64,000 bases of DNA, taken from Thiomicrospira microaerophila. Its GTDB lineage: Bacteria > Pseudomonadota > Gammaproteobacteria > Thiomicrospirales > Thiomicrospiraceae. A model generated the notes under the pieces. That model was not told the origin of the DNA. It searched no databases and saw only the letters and a list, made by a program, of their open reading frames with translations. Below are positions 54,002 to 61,604 of the stretch, piece by piece. Position 1 is the first letter of the stretch; every line of letters starts with the position of its first letter. The stretch lies in contig NZ_JYNN01000011.1 in the NCBI RefSeq assembly GCF_000934765.1, forward strand, positions 1-64,000, in the 5' to 3' direction. Position numbers and translations under genes: made by a program.

Positions 54002-54039
54002 GGCTGTAACCTCTGCATATTGCATGCTGTATATAATCT

Positions 54040-54068
54040 ATAATTGGTTTTATTTTAATCGATTTCAA
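54040..54068 (-). promoter_or_regulatory. Putative sigma70-type promoter of the giant gene
   Basis: On the minus strand a -35-like TTGAAA (54068-54063) is followed after 17 bp by AATTAT (54045-54040, four of six consensus positions). The surrounding DNA is very AT-rich. The start codon lies about 40 bp downstream. An alternative -10 (GATTAT, 54037-54032) is also possible. Confidence 0.4.
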
Positions 54069-54079
54069 ACACCAAAATT

Positions 54080-54097
54080 CTGACATTTATCTGACAT
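54080..54097. promoter_or_regulatory. PhoB/OmpR-type direct-repeat operator candidate
   Basis: The plus strand carries CTGACAT, four AT bases (TTAT), then CTGACAT again: an exact 7-bp direct repeat with an 11-bp period. That is the geometry of the E. coli Pho box (CTGTCAT N4 CTGTCAT; here A replaces T at position 4 of each half). It lies 11 bp upstream of the predicted -35 box of the giant gene. An OmpR/PhoB-family response regulator is encoded divergently next to it at 54669, so binding by that protein, or by a PhoB elsewhere in the genome, is a reasonable inference. Confidence 0.5.
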
Positions 54098-54399
54098 ATT
54101 CCTTGCTTATCCACAAGCCTTTAAGTGCTTATAGACACATGCCAACCAAAGGTTATGGACTCCAGCCCTTAAATCTTCAAACGCTAAAAGGCTAACGCAT
54201 GCACAGTCTTTATAACGAGCCCCTATGCTGCGCGTCACGGCCTTCGGCCTCGTGATAACGCCAATTGATTCACTCCGTTTTGTTACGCACGCCGTTAACC
54301 CGGATACTTCAACAATATCTGCTTTTTAAGATACACTTCTCCACCAGGACAGATTAAGTTTTATGTTAAAATTGAAATCATTGCGCTATAACCCAACAC

Positions 54400-54566
54400 C
54401 CTAAGGGCCTGCCAGACTAAACCGGTCGAAGCAAAAAAGTCTGGATTGAGTCAGTTTTTGTTCAACTCCAAAGAGAATAGCAAGCTATTTGACGAAGAAG
54501 CGGGCAAAAAATGGCCAACCCCAAATTTTTTGCAGCCGACTGACTTTAGCCCGACAGGATCCTAGA
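54400..54566. mobile_element. MITE-like element, left copy
   Basis: A 167-bp sequence whose ends are imperfect inverted repeats: CCTAAGGGCCTGCCAGACTAAA on the left and TTTAGCCCGACAGGATCCTAG on the right. It is roughly 85% identical, in the same orientation, to the element at 55699-55867. It has no coding capacity. Short size and terminal inverted repeats suggest a miniature inverted-repeat transposable element; this copy has decayed ends. I cannot name the parent insertion sequence. Confidence 0.65.
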
Positions 54567-54668
54567 TGGGACTAAACATGGAACAATCGCTGACCTAAGA
54601 GGTTGTCAATTAAGCGCTTACTTAACTTAAAAAAACACTAAAAAACATAAGCGAACATAAAAACAAAT

Positions 54669-55355
54669 ATGAACACCAACCTTCCACTTATTCCAAAGTC
54701 ATTAAATATTTTATTGATTGAAGACGACGTCAACCTCGCTGAACAACTGTCCTATTTTCTTGAAAAACGTGGGTTTAATGTTTCATTAAGTCGCAGCATT
54801 CAAGAAACACTCCACTTACTTAATGCAAGTAAATATGACACATTGATTCTTGACAGACTACTACCTGATGGCGATAGCTTGAACTGGCTAAATAAGATTA
54901 AACAATCACACCAAGGAAAAGTAATCCTACTAAGTGCACTAGGGAGGGTAACAAATCGCATTGAAGGCTATCAGGCTGGCGCAGACATCTACTTGGCAAA
55001 ACCTGTCAACCCGGACGAATTACTGGCCATCTTGATTAACTTTACGCAAAGCCATCAATCTGCAAGACTAGAAAACAACAACTGGCATATTAAACATCAT
55101 AAACTGATCACACCACAAAATGTGAGCATCCACCTTACAAGTAGAGAATATTTAATTGTAGAAACACTAATCAAAAACACACCGGAAGTCGTGCTAAAAG
55201 AAAAAATCATTCAAACTATCGGCGTGAACAGCCATGGTTATGACACTCGATCACTAGACACGACCATCTATCGAATTCGCAACAAGATTAAAGAAGCCAC
55301 AATAGAAAAAATACCTATCGTGACCCATCATGGCCTAGGCTACAGCTGGGAATAG
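54669..55355 (+). CDS. Orphan OmpR/PhoB-family response regulator
   Basis: A 228-residue two-domain regulator. The receiver (about 13-123) has the acidic pocket E18-D19-D20, the phosphoacceptor D62 in LILDRLLPDG, S89 at the switch position, Y108 and the conserved K111 in AKP. The C-terminal part (about 140-228) is an OmpR-type winged helix: LTSREYLIVETL, then RSLDTTIYRIRNKI and the wing VTHHGLGYSW. Length and order are typical of the family. There is no histidine kinase next to it, so its partner must be elsewhere. The gene has about 35-38% GC in the lines counted, lower than its neighbours, and only a weak ribosome binding site. It is transcribed away from the giant gene and lies between two MITE-like elements. 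Control of the giant gene through the direct repeat at 54080 is an inference. Confidence 0.92.
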   Translation: MNTNLPLIPKSLNILLIEDDVNLAEQLSYFLEKRGFNVSLSRSIQETLHLLNASKYDTLILDRLLPDGDSLNWLNKIKQSHQGKVILLSALGRVTNRIEGYQAGADIYLAKPVNPDELLAILINFTQSHQSARLENNNWHIKHHKLITPQNVSIHLTSREYLIVETLIKNTPEVVLKEKIIQTIGVNSHGYDTRSLDTTIYRIRNKIKEATIEKIPIVTHHGLGYSWE

Positions 55356-55393
55356 ATACACTTCCCAGCTAGCACTCAAATCGTAGCGCGCTT

Positions 55394-55624
55394 TTAGTCC
55401 TTAGATATTGCGGAAGAATTCTTGCGAATGCGGTGCGCAAGCGCTTCAATTTCTTTCGCAAAATCATGTTCAGCTTGAGAGTAAACAACCCCCAGCGCGG
55501 CCTCAATTAGCGTTTCAAGCTCAGAAAAATGCTCATCACCAATTGATGCCAATTGCTCATTCTCTAACATAGACCTAAAACGTTCGACCACTTCTTTTGC
55601 ATGGCCTTTAATTTTTACCGTCAT
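55394..55624 (-). CDS. Small charged protein of unknown function (76 aa)
   Basis: I do not recognise this protein. It is short, soluble and predicted largely helical, with a high content of Glu, Lys, Arg and His; no membrane segment, signal peptide or cysteine is seen. It starts MTVKIKGHAKEVVERF and contains ELETLIEAALGVVYSQAEHDFAKEIEAL. The start is supported by GGAG about 9 nt upstream. It faces the response regulator tail to tail (38 bp between stop codons) and lies in the same MITE-bracketed segment. A DNA-binding or antitoxin-like partner protein is conceivable but nothing in the sequence shows it. Confidence 0.7.
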   Translation of the reverse strand: MTVKIKGHAKEVVERFRSMLENEQLASIGDEHFSELETLIEAALGVVYSQAEHDFAKEIEALAHRIRKNSSAISKD

Positions 55625-55698
55625 TCTATAATCTCCGTAATTTTTTAAATGTAACGTAAAGCACCTTGTCTACTTTACGTTTAATCAAGCAGACATCA

Positions 55699-55867
55699 CC
55701 TAGGAGCCTGTCGGACTAAACCGGTCGAAGCGAAAAAAAGTCTGGTTTGAGTCAGTTTTTGTTCAATTCCGAGGAGAATAGCTAGCTATTTGACGAGGAA
55801 GTGGGCAAAAAATGGCCAAATCCAGCTTTTTTGCAGCCGATTGGCTTTAGTCCGACAGGCTCCTAGG
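55699..55867. mobile_element. MITE-like element, right copy with perfect 22-bp terminal inverted repeats
   Basis: A 169-bp non-coding sequence. Bases 55699-55720 and 55846-55867 are exact reverse complements over 22 bp (outer CCTAGG, inner CTGTCGGACTAAA). The interior contains phrases such as GTCTGG, GAGTCAG and AAAAAATGGCC, all shared with the copy at 54400-54566. Such a short element with perfect ends and a second copy nearby is typical of a MITE mobilised by a transposase elsewhere. It also sits just downstream of ppk2 and could act as a transcript hairpin. No target-site duplication is clear. Confidence 0.7.
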
Positions 55868-55887
55868 CTCCGTCAGGCTTCAAAAGA

Positions 55888-56682
55888 TTAATCGTCATGA
55901 AAAATATCATCACCACTATTCAAGATCAAAGGATCAGGCACACCCACAACATCAAGATCCTTATCATCATAAGGAATAGCATTCAAAATATAACGCATAC
56001 AAGCTAGACGCGCGCGTTTTTTACAATTTGACTTAATGACAGTCCAGGGTGCATCGGCTGTGTTGGTATAAAAAAACATATCCTCTTTAGCCTTTGTGTA
56101 ATCTTCCCAGCGATCTAACGACGCCAAATCCATTGGACTAAGCTTCCATTGTTTCAGCGGGTCATTTTTGCGGCTGTTAAAGCGCTTCAACTGCTCTTTA
56201 CGGCCAACCGAAAACCAAAACTTCATTAAGCGAATATTATCACCGACTAACATACGTTCAACTTCAGGTGCTTGATGCATAAACTGGGTGTACTGCTGAG
56301 GGGTACAAAACCCCATTACACGCTCAACACCCGCACGGTTGTACCAAGAGCGGTCAAACAGCACGATTTCGCCGTGGGTTGGCATGTGCTGCAAATAACG
56401 CTGGAAATACCACTGACCCTTTTCCTGTTCATTGGGCTTATCCAAAGCAACCACACGCGCACCACGCGGATTAAGATGCTCCATAATACGTTTAATCGTA
56501 CCCCCCTTGCCAGCCGCATCCCGCCCTTCAAAAATCATCACAATCCGTTCTTCAGAGTCTTTAACCCACTTCTGCATTTTCAATAATTCAATTTGCAACT
56601 GCTTTTTTGTGGTCTCATATTCTTCACGCGACATTTTGTCGTCATACGGATACACACTATCACTCGACTTCACTTGCTTCAT
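55888..56682 (-). CDS. ppk2: Polyphosphate kinase 2 (PPK2 family)
   Basis: A 264-residue single-domain PPK2, the family that uses inorganic polyphosphate to phosphorylate nucleoside di- or monophosphates in the cytoplasm. Walker A is GRDAAGKGG (53-61), Walker B DRSWYNRAG (110-118), and the lid carries RKNDPLKQWKLSPMD, all diagnostic. One-domain length and sequence style fit class I (ADP or GDP as acceptor), although class cannot be settled by eye. The start at 56682 has a strong GGAGG site 7 nt upstream. It diverges from the yggS-type gene with 174 bp between them. The 3' side runs into a MITE-like element. Whether it uses ADP, GDP or AMP is not visible here. Confidence 0.95.
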   Translation of the reverse strand: MKQVKSSDSVYPYDDKMSREEYETTKKQLQIELLKMQKWVKDSEERIVMIFEGRDAAGKGGTIKRIMEHLNPRGARVVALDKPNEQEKGQWYFQRYLQHMPTHGEIVLFDRSWYNRAGVERVMGFCTPQQYTQFMHQAPEVERMLVGDNIRLMKFWFSVGRKEQLKRFNSRKNDPLKQWKLSPMDLASLDRWEDYTKAKEDMFFYTNTADAPWTVIKSNCKKRARLACMRYILNAIPYDDKDLDVVGVPDPLILNSGDDIFHDD

Positions 56683-56856
56683 AACGCCCCTCCTTATCAG
56701 ATTACATCATTATCAATAAACTTTACTAATATTAACGCCATCTCATAAACTATGCAATGATTTGCAAAGTCTTAGTTATTTCAGATCAACCTTATTTCGG
56801 GTTAAAATCAGTTGTGACTTACCAACCCAAATATCAAAATAAAAAGGCAGAAATCG
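56683..56856. promoter_or_regulatory. Divergent promoter region of ppk2 and the yggS-type gene
   Basis: A 174-bp AT-rich spacer between two divergent start codons. ppk2 has a strong ribosome binding site; the yggS-type gene has only a weak AAGG-like site. A TTAAAAT near 56800 could be a -10 for the yggS-type gene, with no convincing -35. I saw no Pho-box-like repeat here. Confidence 0.4.
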
Positions 56857-57540
56857 ATGAACACATCCACTCAAAACTACCAAGATGTCTTAGCACGCAT
56901 AAATAGCGCTGAGGCGCACTGCCAGCGCCCACACCAAAGTGTCAAACTACTCGCCGTCAGCAAGACCAAACCGATTGAGATGATAAACGAGTTAGCGGCA
57001 CTAGGCCAAAAAGCCTTTGGAGAAAATTATCTGCAAGAATCTCTTGAAAAGATGGCACAGCGCCCTGACTTAGAATGGCATTTTATAGGACCGATTCAAT
57101 CCAACAAAACCAAACCGATCGCCGAGCATTTTGACTGGGTGGAAAGTGTCGATCGCCTAAAAATTGCCCAGCGGTTAAGCGCCCAACGCCCCAACAACAA
57201 ACCACCGCTCAACATTCTGCTCCAAGTCAATATCAGCCAAGAAGCGAGTAAATCAGGCTTTATGCCCAACGAACTGATCGCAATGGCAACCGAGATGGCT
57301 TCCCTACCAGGCCTGGTGATAAGAGGTTTAATGGCTATTCCTAAAGTTGAAACACAGTTCGAGCGACAACGTATTGCCTTTAGACAAATGCACCAACTGT
57401 TTAGCCAGCTCCAGCAAACACTTGGTCATGCACACATTGATACCCTTTCTATCGGCATGTCATCTGACTTAGAAGCCGCGATTGCTGAAGGTTCCACACA
57501 AGTGAGAATCGGTACCGACCTATTTGGAGAGCGTAAATAA
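56857..57540 (+). CDS. yggS: PLP homeostasis protein (YggS/PLPBP family)
   Basis: A 227-residue single-domain alanine-racemase-like barrel that binds pyridoxal 5'-phosphate and helps keep B6 vitamer and amino-acid pools balanced. The PLP lysine is K36 in LLAVSKTKP. Other family signatures are FGENYLQE, WHFIGPIQSNKT, LQVNISQEASKSGF, GLMAIP and LSIGMSSDLEAAIAEGSTQVRIGTDLFG. Length is standard. It often lies beside pilT or proC in gammaproteobacteria; here its upstream neighbour is ppk2 and it appears to be transcribed alone. The gene also contains one of the ACCAGGCCTGGT palindromes (57306). Confidence 0.95.
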   Translation: MNTSTQNYQDVLARINSAEAHCQRPHQSVKLLAVSKTKPIEMINELAALGQKAFGENYLQESLEKMAQRPDLEWHFIGPIQSNKTKPIAEHFDWVESVDRLKIAQRLSAQRPNNKPPLNILLQVNISQEASKSGFMPNELIAMATEMASLPGLVIRGLMAIPKVETQFERQRIAFRQMHQLFSQLQQTLGHAHIDTLSIGMSSDLEAAIAEGSTQVRIGTDLFGERK

Positions 57541-57675
57541 TTTACTCATAGATTCAACTGATTTCACTCCAAATTTTATCTATTTGCTAATAATTTGCAT
57601 AGATGTACACTTCATCGTTCAAAACTAAACCCTAAATACTACAGGACTTTTACAGTTTAACGAGGACCCCGCAGG
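57541..57675. promoter_or_regulatory. Intergenic region before the chemoreceptor gene
   Basis: A 135-bp AT-rich gap. No strong terminator for the yggS-type gene is visible. The chemoreceptor start is preceded by CGAGG about 10 nt upstream. Nothing else I can support. Confidence 0.35.
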
Positions 57676-60120
57676 ATGAAGAGCATTTCAATCAAATTAT
57701 TAGTACGTATGATTATTATAAGCACCATTGGCCTAGCGATTGGCTTAGGCGTTATTTTTAAGTCCAGTATCGAGTTGCAAAAAAATGCGGCGCAAACGCT
57801 GTCTCAAAAAATGATGACGCAAGCGCTGACGATTATTGACGCCAAGATTGACACATCACTCGCCACTATGCGTGCTTTTGTATCGGCTAATCCGCAGCTG
57901 GGCGAACTCTTCACCAGCCAAAACCATCAAGAAATGCACCGTATTGCCAACCAAGTATCCGCTGACTTTGCCGCCACCACTAACCATCGCGGCCTCACCT
58001 TTGTCGCTTTCGACAAACAAAACCAAATTTTCATGCGCTCGTTTGCCAAGCTACCCGACCCCGCTATCGGGCGCAAAGCACCGCGTGATTTTTCCGCCTT
58101 ACTCTCAGGAAGCCAAGCGAATGCCGCAATGATCGATTTATCGGGTGTAGGCTTATTCATCACCGCTACCGTTCCGGTCGCCGCTACCCCAGCTTCAAAT
58201 GACATAGTGGGTGTATTGGATATCCGTGCAGGCTTGGGTTCAGTCACGCGTGATATGTTACAAAATGAAGCTTACTTTTTAACCGTCATCAATGATAAGG
58301 GTCTAGAGCGCTGGGCAAAAGCCAAGGAAAATAACGCTATTGGTAGTTATTACCTCGCCAGCAATCGCTGGTTCGAGGAATCATTCGACTGGTTTAAACC
58401 GCTTGACATTGATGCGATTATTCAACAGGGTTTTGGTATCCAACATAACAAGGTTATTAAAGTTGAACCCATTCATGATAGTCTAGGCGAAGCGATTGGC
58501 TATTATTTGGTCGGCATCGACATGGATCACCCTGAAATGGTTCAAGCCATGAGCAGTGTCAATCAAATCATTATGTTAATGTTAACTTTAATGATCGCAT
58601 TAATTAGTGCGATCATGCTATTTTTATGGCACGCCAGTCATCAAATCATCAAGCGCCCGATTGAATCAATTTCCCATGCGATTCGTGATGTCGCCAGCAG
58701 TGGTAAACTCAACATCAACCTACAAAGCAACGCTAAAGACGAAATTGGCGACATGACACGCGCCTTTGGATCACTACTATCCCAAGTCAACCAAGCCTTG
58801 AGTGAAGCTAACACCACGGTCGCAGCGATTGCCCAAGGTGACTTTAAAACCGAAATGCAAGGTGATTACCAAGGCGATTTAGCCACACTGAAAACCGGTG
58901 TCAATGCCTCCGCACGCAGCGTATCCTTTATGATGGACGAGTTAGCTAAAGTGATGCACGCGCTCGAACAAGGACAATTTAACGTTCGCTTGGATAACAA
59001 AGTGGCCGCTAGCTTCCGCCAAATGGTTGAACAGGCCCTCAGCTCTACCGAACAGGTCATTAACCAAATCAGCAGTACGCTTGATGCAATGAAACAGGGT
59101 CAGTTCAATCAGCGCATTAATGCTCCCGCTCAAGGTGAACTCGCCAAGGTTAAACAAGACGTCAATGAATCGCTTGAAGCCCTCGAAGCCGCGATTGCTG
59201 AAATCAACCGTGTCATGGCGGCACAAGCCAGCGGCGATTTAAGTCTAACGGTAAAAGGGCAATATCAAGGCGAGCTAGAAAAACTTAAACAAGCCATCAA
59301 CCGCTCCAGTGACGAATTCAATCAAATCGTGCGCAATGCGATGGATGTATCCAACCAAGTTAACGAAGGCGCTGAAGAAGTTTCACGTGGTGCCGATGAC
59401 CTAAGCCAGCGCGTACAGCAGCAGGTTGCGATGCTAGAACAGACCTCTCAATCGATGGAAGAAATGAACACCGGTGTGCAAAACACCAGCCAGCATGCCG
59501 CCAAAGCTACCACCTTAGCCCAAGAGGTACAAGATAAAGCACAGCAAGGCAATAAAGTGATGAACAGCACACTAGACGCCATGACTGAAATTCAAAACTC
59601 GAGTCACAAAATTGCCGATATCGTTAGCCTGATTGACGGCATTGCCTTCCAAACCAACCTACTGGCACTCAATGCCGCCGTCGAAGCCGCGCGAGCCGGT
59701 GAACACGGTCGAGGCTTTGCGGTGGTCGCGGGAGAAGTGAGAGCCCTGGCACAAAAATCGGCTGAAGCCGCTAAAGACATCAAGCACCTGATCGAAGAAA
59801 GCGTTCAGCGCATTGACCAAGGTACCCAACTGGCCTCCAGTTCTGGTCAAATGCTCGCTGAGATTATTGGCTCAGTGGAACAGGTCACCGAAATGGTCAG
59901 CCAGATTGCGCAAGCCGCCACAGAGCAAGCCAGCGGCATCGCACAGGTCAACCATGCGATTCGTCAAATCGATACAGGCACCCAACAAAACGCGACACTG
60001 GTTGAAGAAACCAGCAACGCCGCCGCCAACCTAAACGAACAAGCACGTAATCTAAACCGAGATATGTCGCGATTTAAAACAGGGAGTCAACCCGCAAAAG
60101 TAATTGACTTTAAAGGCTAA
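57676..60120 (+). CDS. Methyl-accepting chemotaxis protein with a chain of HAMP domains
   Basis: An 814-residue chemoreceptor. TM1 is about residues 8-28, TM2 about 297-318, with a periplasmic sensor of about 265 residues between them that has a PAS/Cache-like character ([36 protein letters not shown]). After TM2 I count five HAMP-like units (the first at about 319-375; later ones start with GDF, GQF, GQF and GDL). The signalling hairpin tip, [23 protein letters not shown], is near 653-676, flanked by long coiled-coil arms. The protein would sit in the inner membrane and control CheA. No C-terminal NWETF-type CheR tether is present. The ligand cannot be read from the sequence. It is probably monocistronic. 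Confidence 0.95.
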   Translation: MKSISIKLLVRMIIISTIGLAIGLGVIFKSSIELQKNAAQTLSQKMMTQALTIIDAKIDTSLATMRAFVSANPQLGELFTSQNHQEMHRIANQVSADFAATTNHRGLTFVAFDKQNQIFMRSFAKLPDPAIGRKAPRDFSALLSGSQANAAMIDLSGVGLFITATVPVAATPASNDIVGVLDIRAGLGSVTRDMLQNEAYFLTVINDKGLERWAKAKENNAIGSYYLASNRWFEESFDWFKPLDIDAIIQQGFGIQHNKVIKVEPIHDSLGEAIGYYLVGIDMDHPEMVQAMSSVNQIIMLMLTLMIALISAIMLFLWHASHQIIKRPIESISHAIRDVASSGKLNINLQSNAKDEIGDMTRAFGSLLSQVNQALSEANTTVAAIAQGDFKTEMQGDYQGDLATLKTGVNASARSVSFMMDELAKVMHALEQGQFNVRLDNKVAASFRQMVEQALSSTEQVINQISSTLDAMKQGQFNQRINAPAQGELAKVKQDVNESLEALEAAIAEINRVMAAQASGDLSLTVKGQYQGELEKLKQAINRSSDEFNQIVRNAMDVSNQVNEGAEEVSRGADDLSQRVQQQVAMLEQTSQSMEEMNTGVQNTSQHAAKATTLAQEVQDKAQQGNKVMNSTLDAMTEIQNSSHKIADIVSLIDGIAFQTNLLALNAAVEAARAGEHGRGFAVVAGEVRALAQKSAEAAKDIKHLIEESVQRIDQGTQLASSSGQMLAEIIGSVEQVTEMVSQIAQAATEQASGIAQVNHAIRQIDTGTQQNATLVEETSNAAANLNEQARNLNRDMSRFKTGSQPAKVIDFKG

Positions 60121-60262
60121 AACTCACCCACTCACAACCAGGCCTGGTTAGAGAACCAGGCCAAAATATCTGTTTCTCATCACAAAATCCCTCCGCCCGC
60201 TCTCTGCTTTCTTGTTAAAATATCGAAAACAAATTCGATTCACTCATTCCAAGGAATAGCCT
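60121..60262. promoter_or_regulatory. Intergenic region between the chemoreceptor and pyrC
   Basis: A 142-bp gap. It carries a perfect hairpin (60141-60162) and, downstream, a TAAAAT-like -10 near 60215 that could serve pyrC; a matching -35 is not clear. The pyrC start has AAGGA about 8 nt upstream. Confidence 0.4.
60141..60162. terminator. Perfect 9-bp hairpin (possible terminator)
   Basis: GGCCTGGTT, loop AGAG, AACCAGGCC: nine perfect base pairs, GC-rich, placed 20 bp after the chemoreceptor stop. It lacks a convincing T-run on either strand, so an intrinsic terminator is possible but not typical. Its left arm is part of the palindrome AACCAGGCCTGGTT, which recurs in this window. Confidence 0.45.
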
Positions 60263-61594
60263 ATGTCACGCACCCTGATTAAACAAGCCACCCTCGTTAA
60301 CGAAAACCAGCAACAGATCGCCGATGTGCTGATAGAAGATGGGCGGATTGCCCAGATTGCTCCGCAGATTGATATCGCGGCTGACATTGAAATCAATGCC
60401 GAAGGCTTGCACCTCTTGCCGGGAATGATTGATGACCAGGTTCATTTTCGTGAACCGGGCATTACTCACAAGGGTGACATTGCTTCCGAGTCACGTGCGG
60501 CGATAGCCGGCGGCACCACCAGCTATATGGAAATGCCTAACGTCAATCCGCCTTCGATATCGATTGAAGCGCTGGAAGCGAAATACGCGATTGGCGCACA
60601 AAAATCTTGGGCAAACTATTCGTTTTACTTGGGCGGCACCAATGACAATGCCGACGAAGTCGCCAAGGTAAATCCTAAAAATGTTTGCGGTGTCAAAGTG
60701 TTTATGGGGTCTTCTACCGGCAATATGCTCGTCGATCAAGAAACCGCCTTGCGCGCCATCTTCACCAACAGCCCCATTATTATTACCACCCATTGCGAAG
60801 ACACACCCATGATCAAGGTGAATGAAGAGGCGTATCGTGAGAAATACGGTGATGATGTGCCAATGAGCGCCCACCCGATTATCCGTAACCACGAAGCCTG
60901 TTATAAGTCATCGTCAATGGCGGTGCAATTGGCGAAAGAAACCGGCGCTCGCTTACATATTCTGCACATCACCACCAAAGAAGAACTCGATCTTTTTACC
61001 CCCGGCCCGTTAGCCGATAAAAAAATTACCGCTGAAGCTTGTGTGCATCACTTATGGTTCACCGATGCCGACTATGATACCAAAGGCTCGCTGGTTAAAT
61101 GTAACCCAGCGGTGAAAACCCAAAGCGACCGCGATGCGATTCGCCAAGCGGTGATTGATGGTCGAATTGAAGTGATTGCCACCGACCACGCACCCCACAC
61201 CTGGGAAGAAAAACAAAACAGTTACTTCAAAGCCCCAGCCGGTCTGCCGCAAGTGCAGCAATCGCTGAGCGCGTTATTAGATCTATATCATCAGGGCGTG
61301 TTCACCCTTGAGCAGATTGTCGATCGTACCTCGCACAATGTCGCCCGCTTATTTGAAGTCCAAGACCGTGGCTTTATCCGCGAAGGCTATTGGGCGGATT
61401 TGGTGCTGGTGGATCTGAATAAACCCCACACCGACACCAAGGAAAACAATTTATACAAATGCCAATGGTCGCCCTGGGAAGGCCACACGTTTAAATCCAG
61501 TGTGGTTAAAACGCTGGTTAATGGGCGCGTGATGTATGATCAAGGTCAGTTTGCCGAGTTCACCCCAGGTCAACGTTTATTATTTAACCGCTAA
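60263..61594 (+). CDS. pyrC: Dihydroorotase
   Basis: A 443-residue amidohydrolase that interconverts carbamoyl-aspartate and dihydroorotate in pyrimidine synthesis (cytoplasm). Signatures: GMIDDQVHFREPGITHK (54-70) with metal ligand H61, MEMPNVNPPS, GVKVFMGSSTG, HCED, and ATDHAPHTWEEK with D308. The first metal site is D-D-Q-V-H instead of the more usual D-x-H-x-H: Gln59 stands where a ligand His is normally found. This form is, to my knowledge, seen in a sub-branch of genuine dihydroorotases. Allantoinase is the main alternative. The gene ends 10 bp before the aldehyde dehydrogenase, so the two are probably co-transcribed. Confidence 0.9.
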   Translation: MSRTLIKQATLVNENQQQIADVLIEDGRIAQIAPQIDIAADIEINAEGLHLLPGMIDDQVHFREPGITHKGDIASESRAAIAGGTTSYMEMPNVNPPSISIEALEAKYAIGAQKSWANYSFYLGGTNDNADEVAKVNPKNVCGVKVFMGSSTGNMLVDQETALRAIFTNSPIIITTHCEDTPMIKVNEEAYREKYGDDVPMSAHPIIRNHEACYKSSSMAVQLAKETGARLHILHITTKEELDLFTPGPLADKKITAEACVHHLWFTDADYDTKGSLVKCNPAVKTQSDRDAIRQAVIDGRIEVIATDHAPHTWEEKQNSYFKAPAGLPQVQQSLSALLDLYHQGVFTLEQIVDRTSHNVARLFEVQDRGFIREGYWADLVLVDLNKPHTDTKENNLYKCQWSPWEGHTFKSSVVKTLVNGRVMYDQGQFAEFTPGQRLLFNR

Positions 61595-61604
61595 GGAGAC
61601 AAAA

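Larger units (their letters stand above)
54002..54668. other. Intergenic region between the giant gene and the response regulator
   Basis: This 667-bp stretch has no gene I can support. It holds the putative promoter and operator of the giant gene (54040-54097), a hairpin near 54235-54255 (TCACG...CGTGA with an inner GCC-TTC-GGC stem), a MITE-like element (54400-54566) and a 10-bp palindrome TAAGCGCTTA at 54611-54620 just upstream of the regulator gene, which could be part of its control region. A weak TTGTCA at 54603 could be a -35 box, but its -10 partner is poor. Confidence 0.55.

Noticed and set aside
51174-51806. Plus-strand 210-residue open frame rich in SGKxxxGQS
   Set aside because: It is the antisense shadow of the Leu/Pro/Trp repeat block; its repeats mirror those on the minus strand and it has no family resemblance or ribosome binding site.
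1-54001. A CRISPR array as explanation of the many repeats
   Set aside because: Repeats are imperfect, coding, of several lengths and without unique spacers of constant size.
54230-54260. A tRNA or rRNA fragment around the TCACGGCCTTCGGCCTCGTGA hairpin
   Set aside because: No cloverleaf or rRNA motif can be built around it; it is only a local hairpin.
55747-55830. Attenuator or small RNA inside the right MITE-like element
   Set aside because: Short internal inverted repeats exist, but there is no promoter or T-run to support an RNA gene; the terminal inverted repeats explain the element better.
56272-56719. Plus-strand frames opposite ppk2
   Set aside because: They are antisense to a gene with clear Walker motifs and show no domain.
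61536-61604. The earlier in-frame start for the aldehyde dehydrogenase
   Set aside because: It would overlap the end of pyrC, lacks a ribosome binding site and adds residues unlike the family N-terminus; 61605 has AAGGAG.
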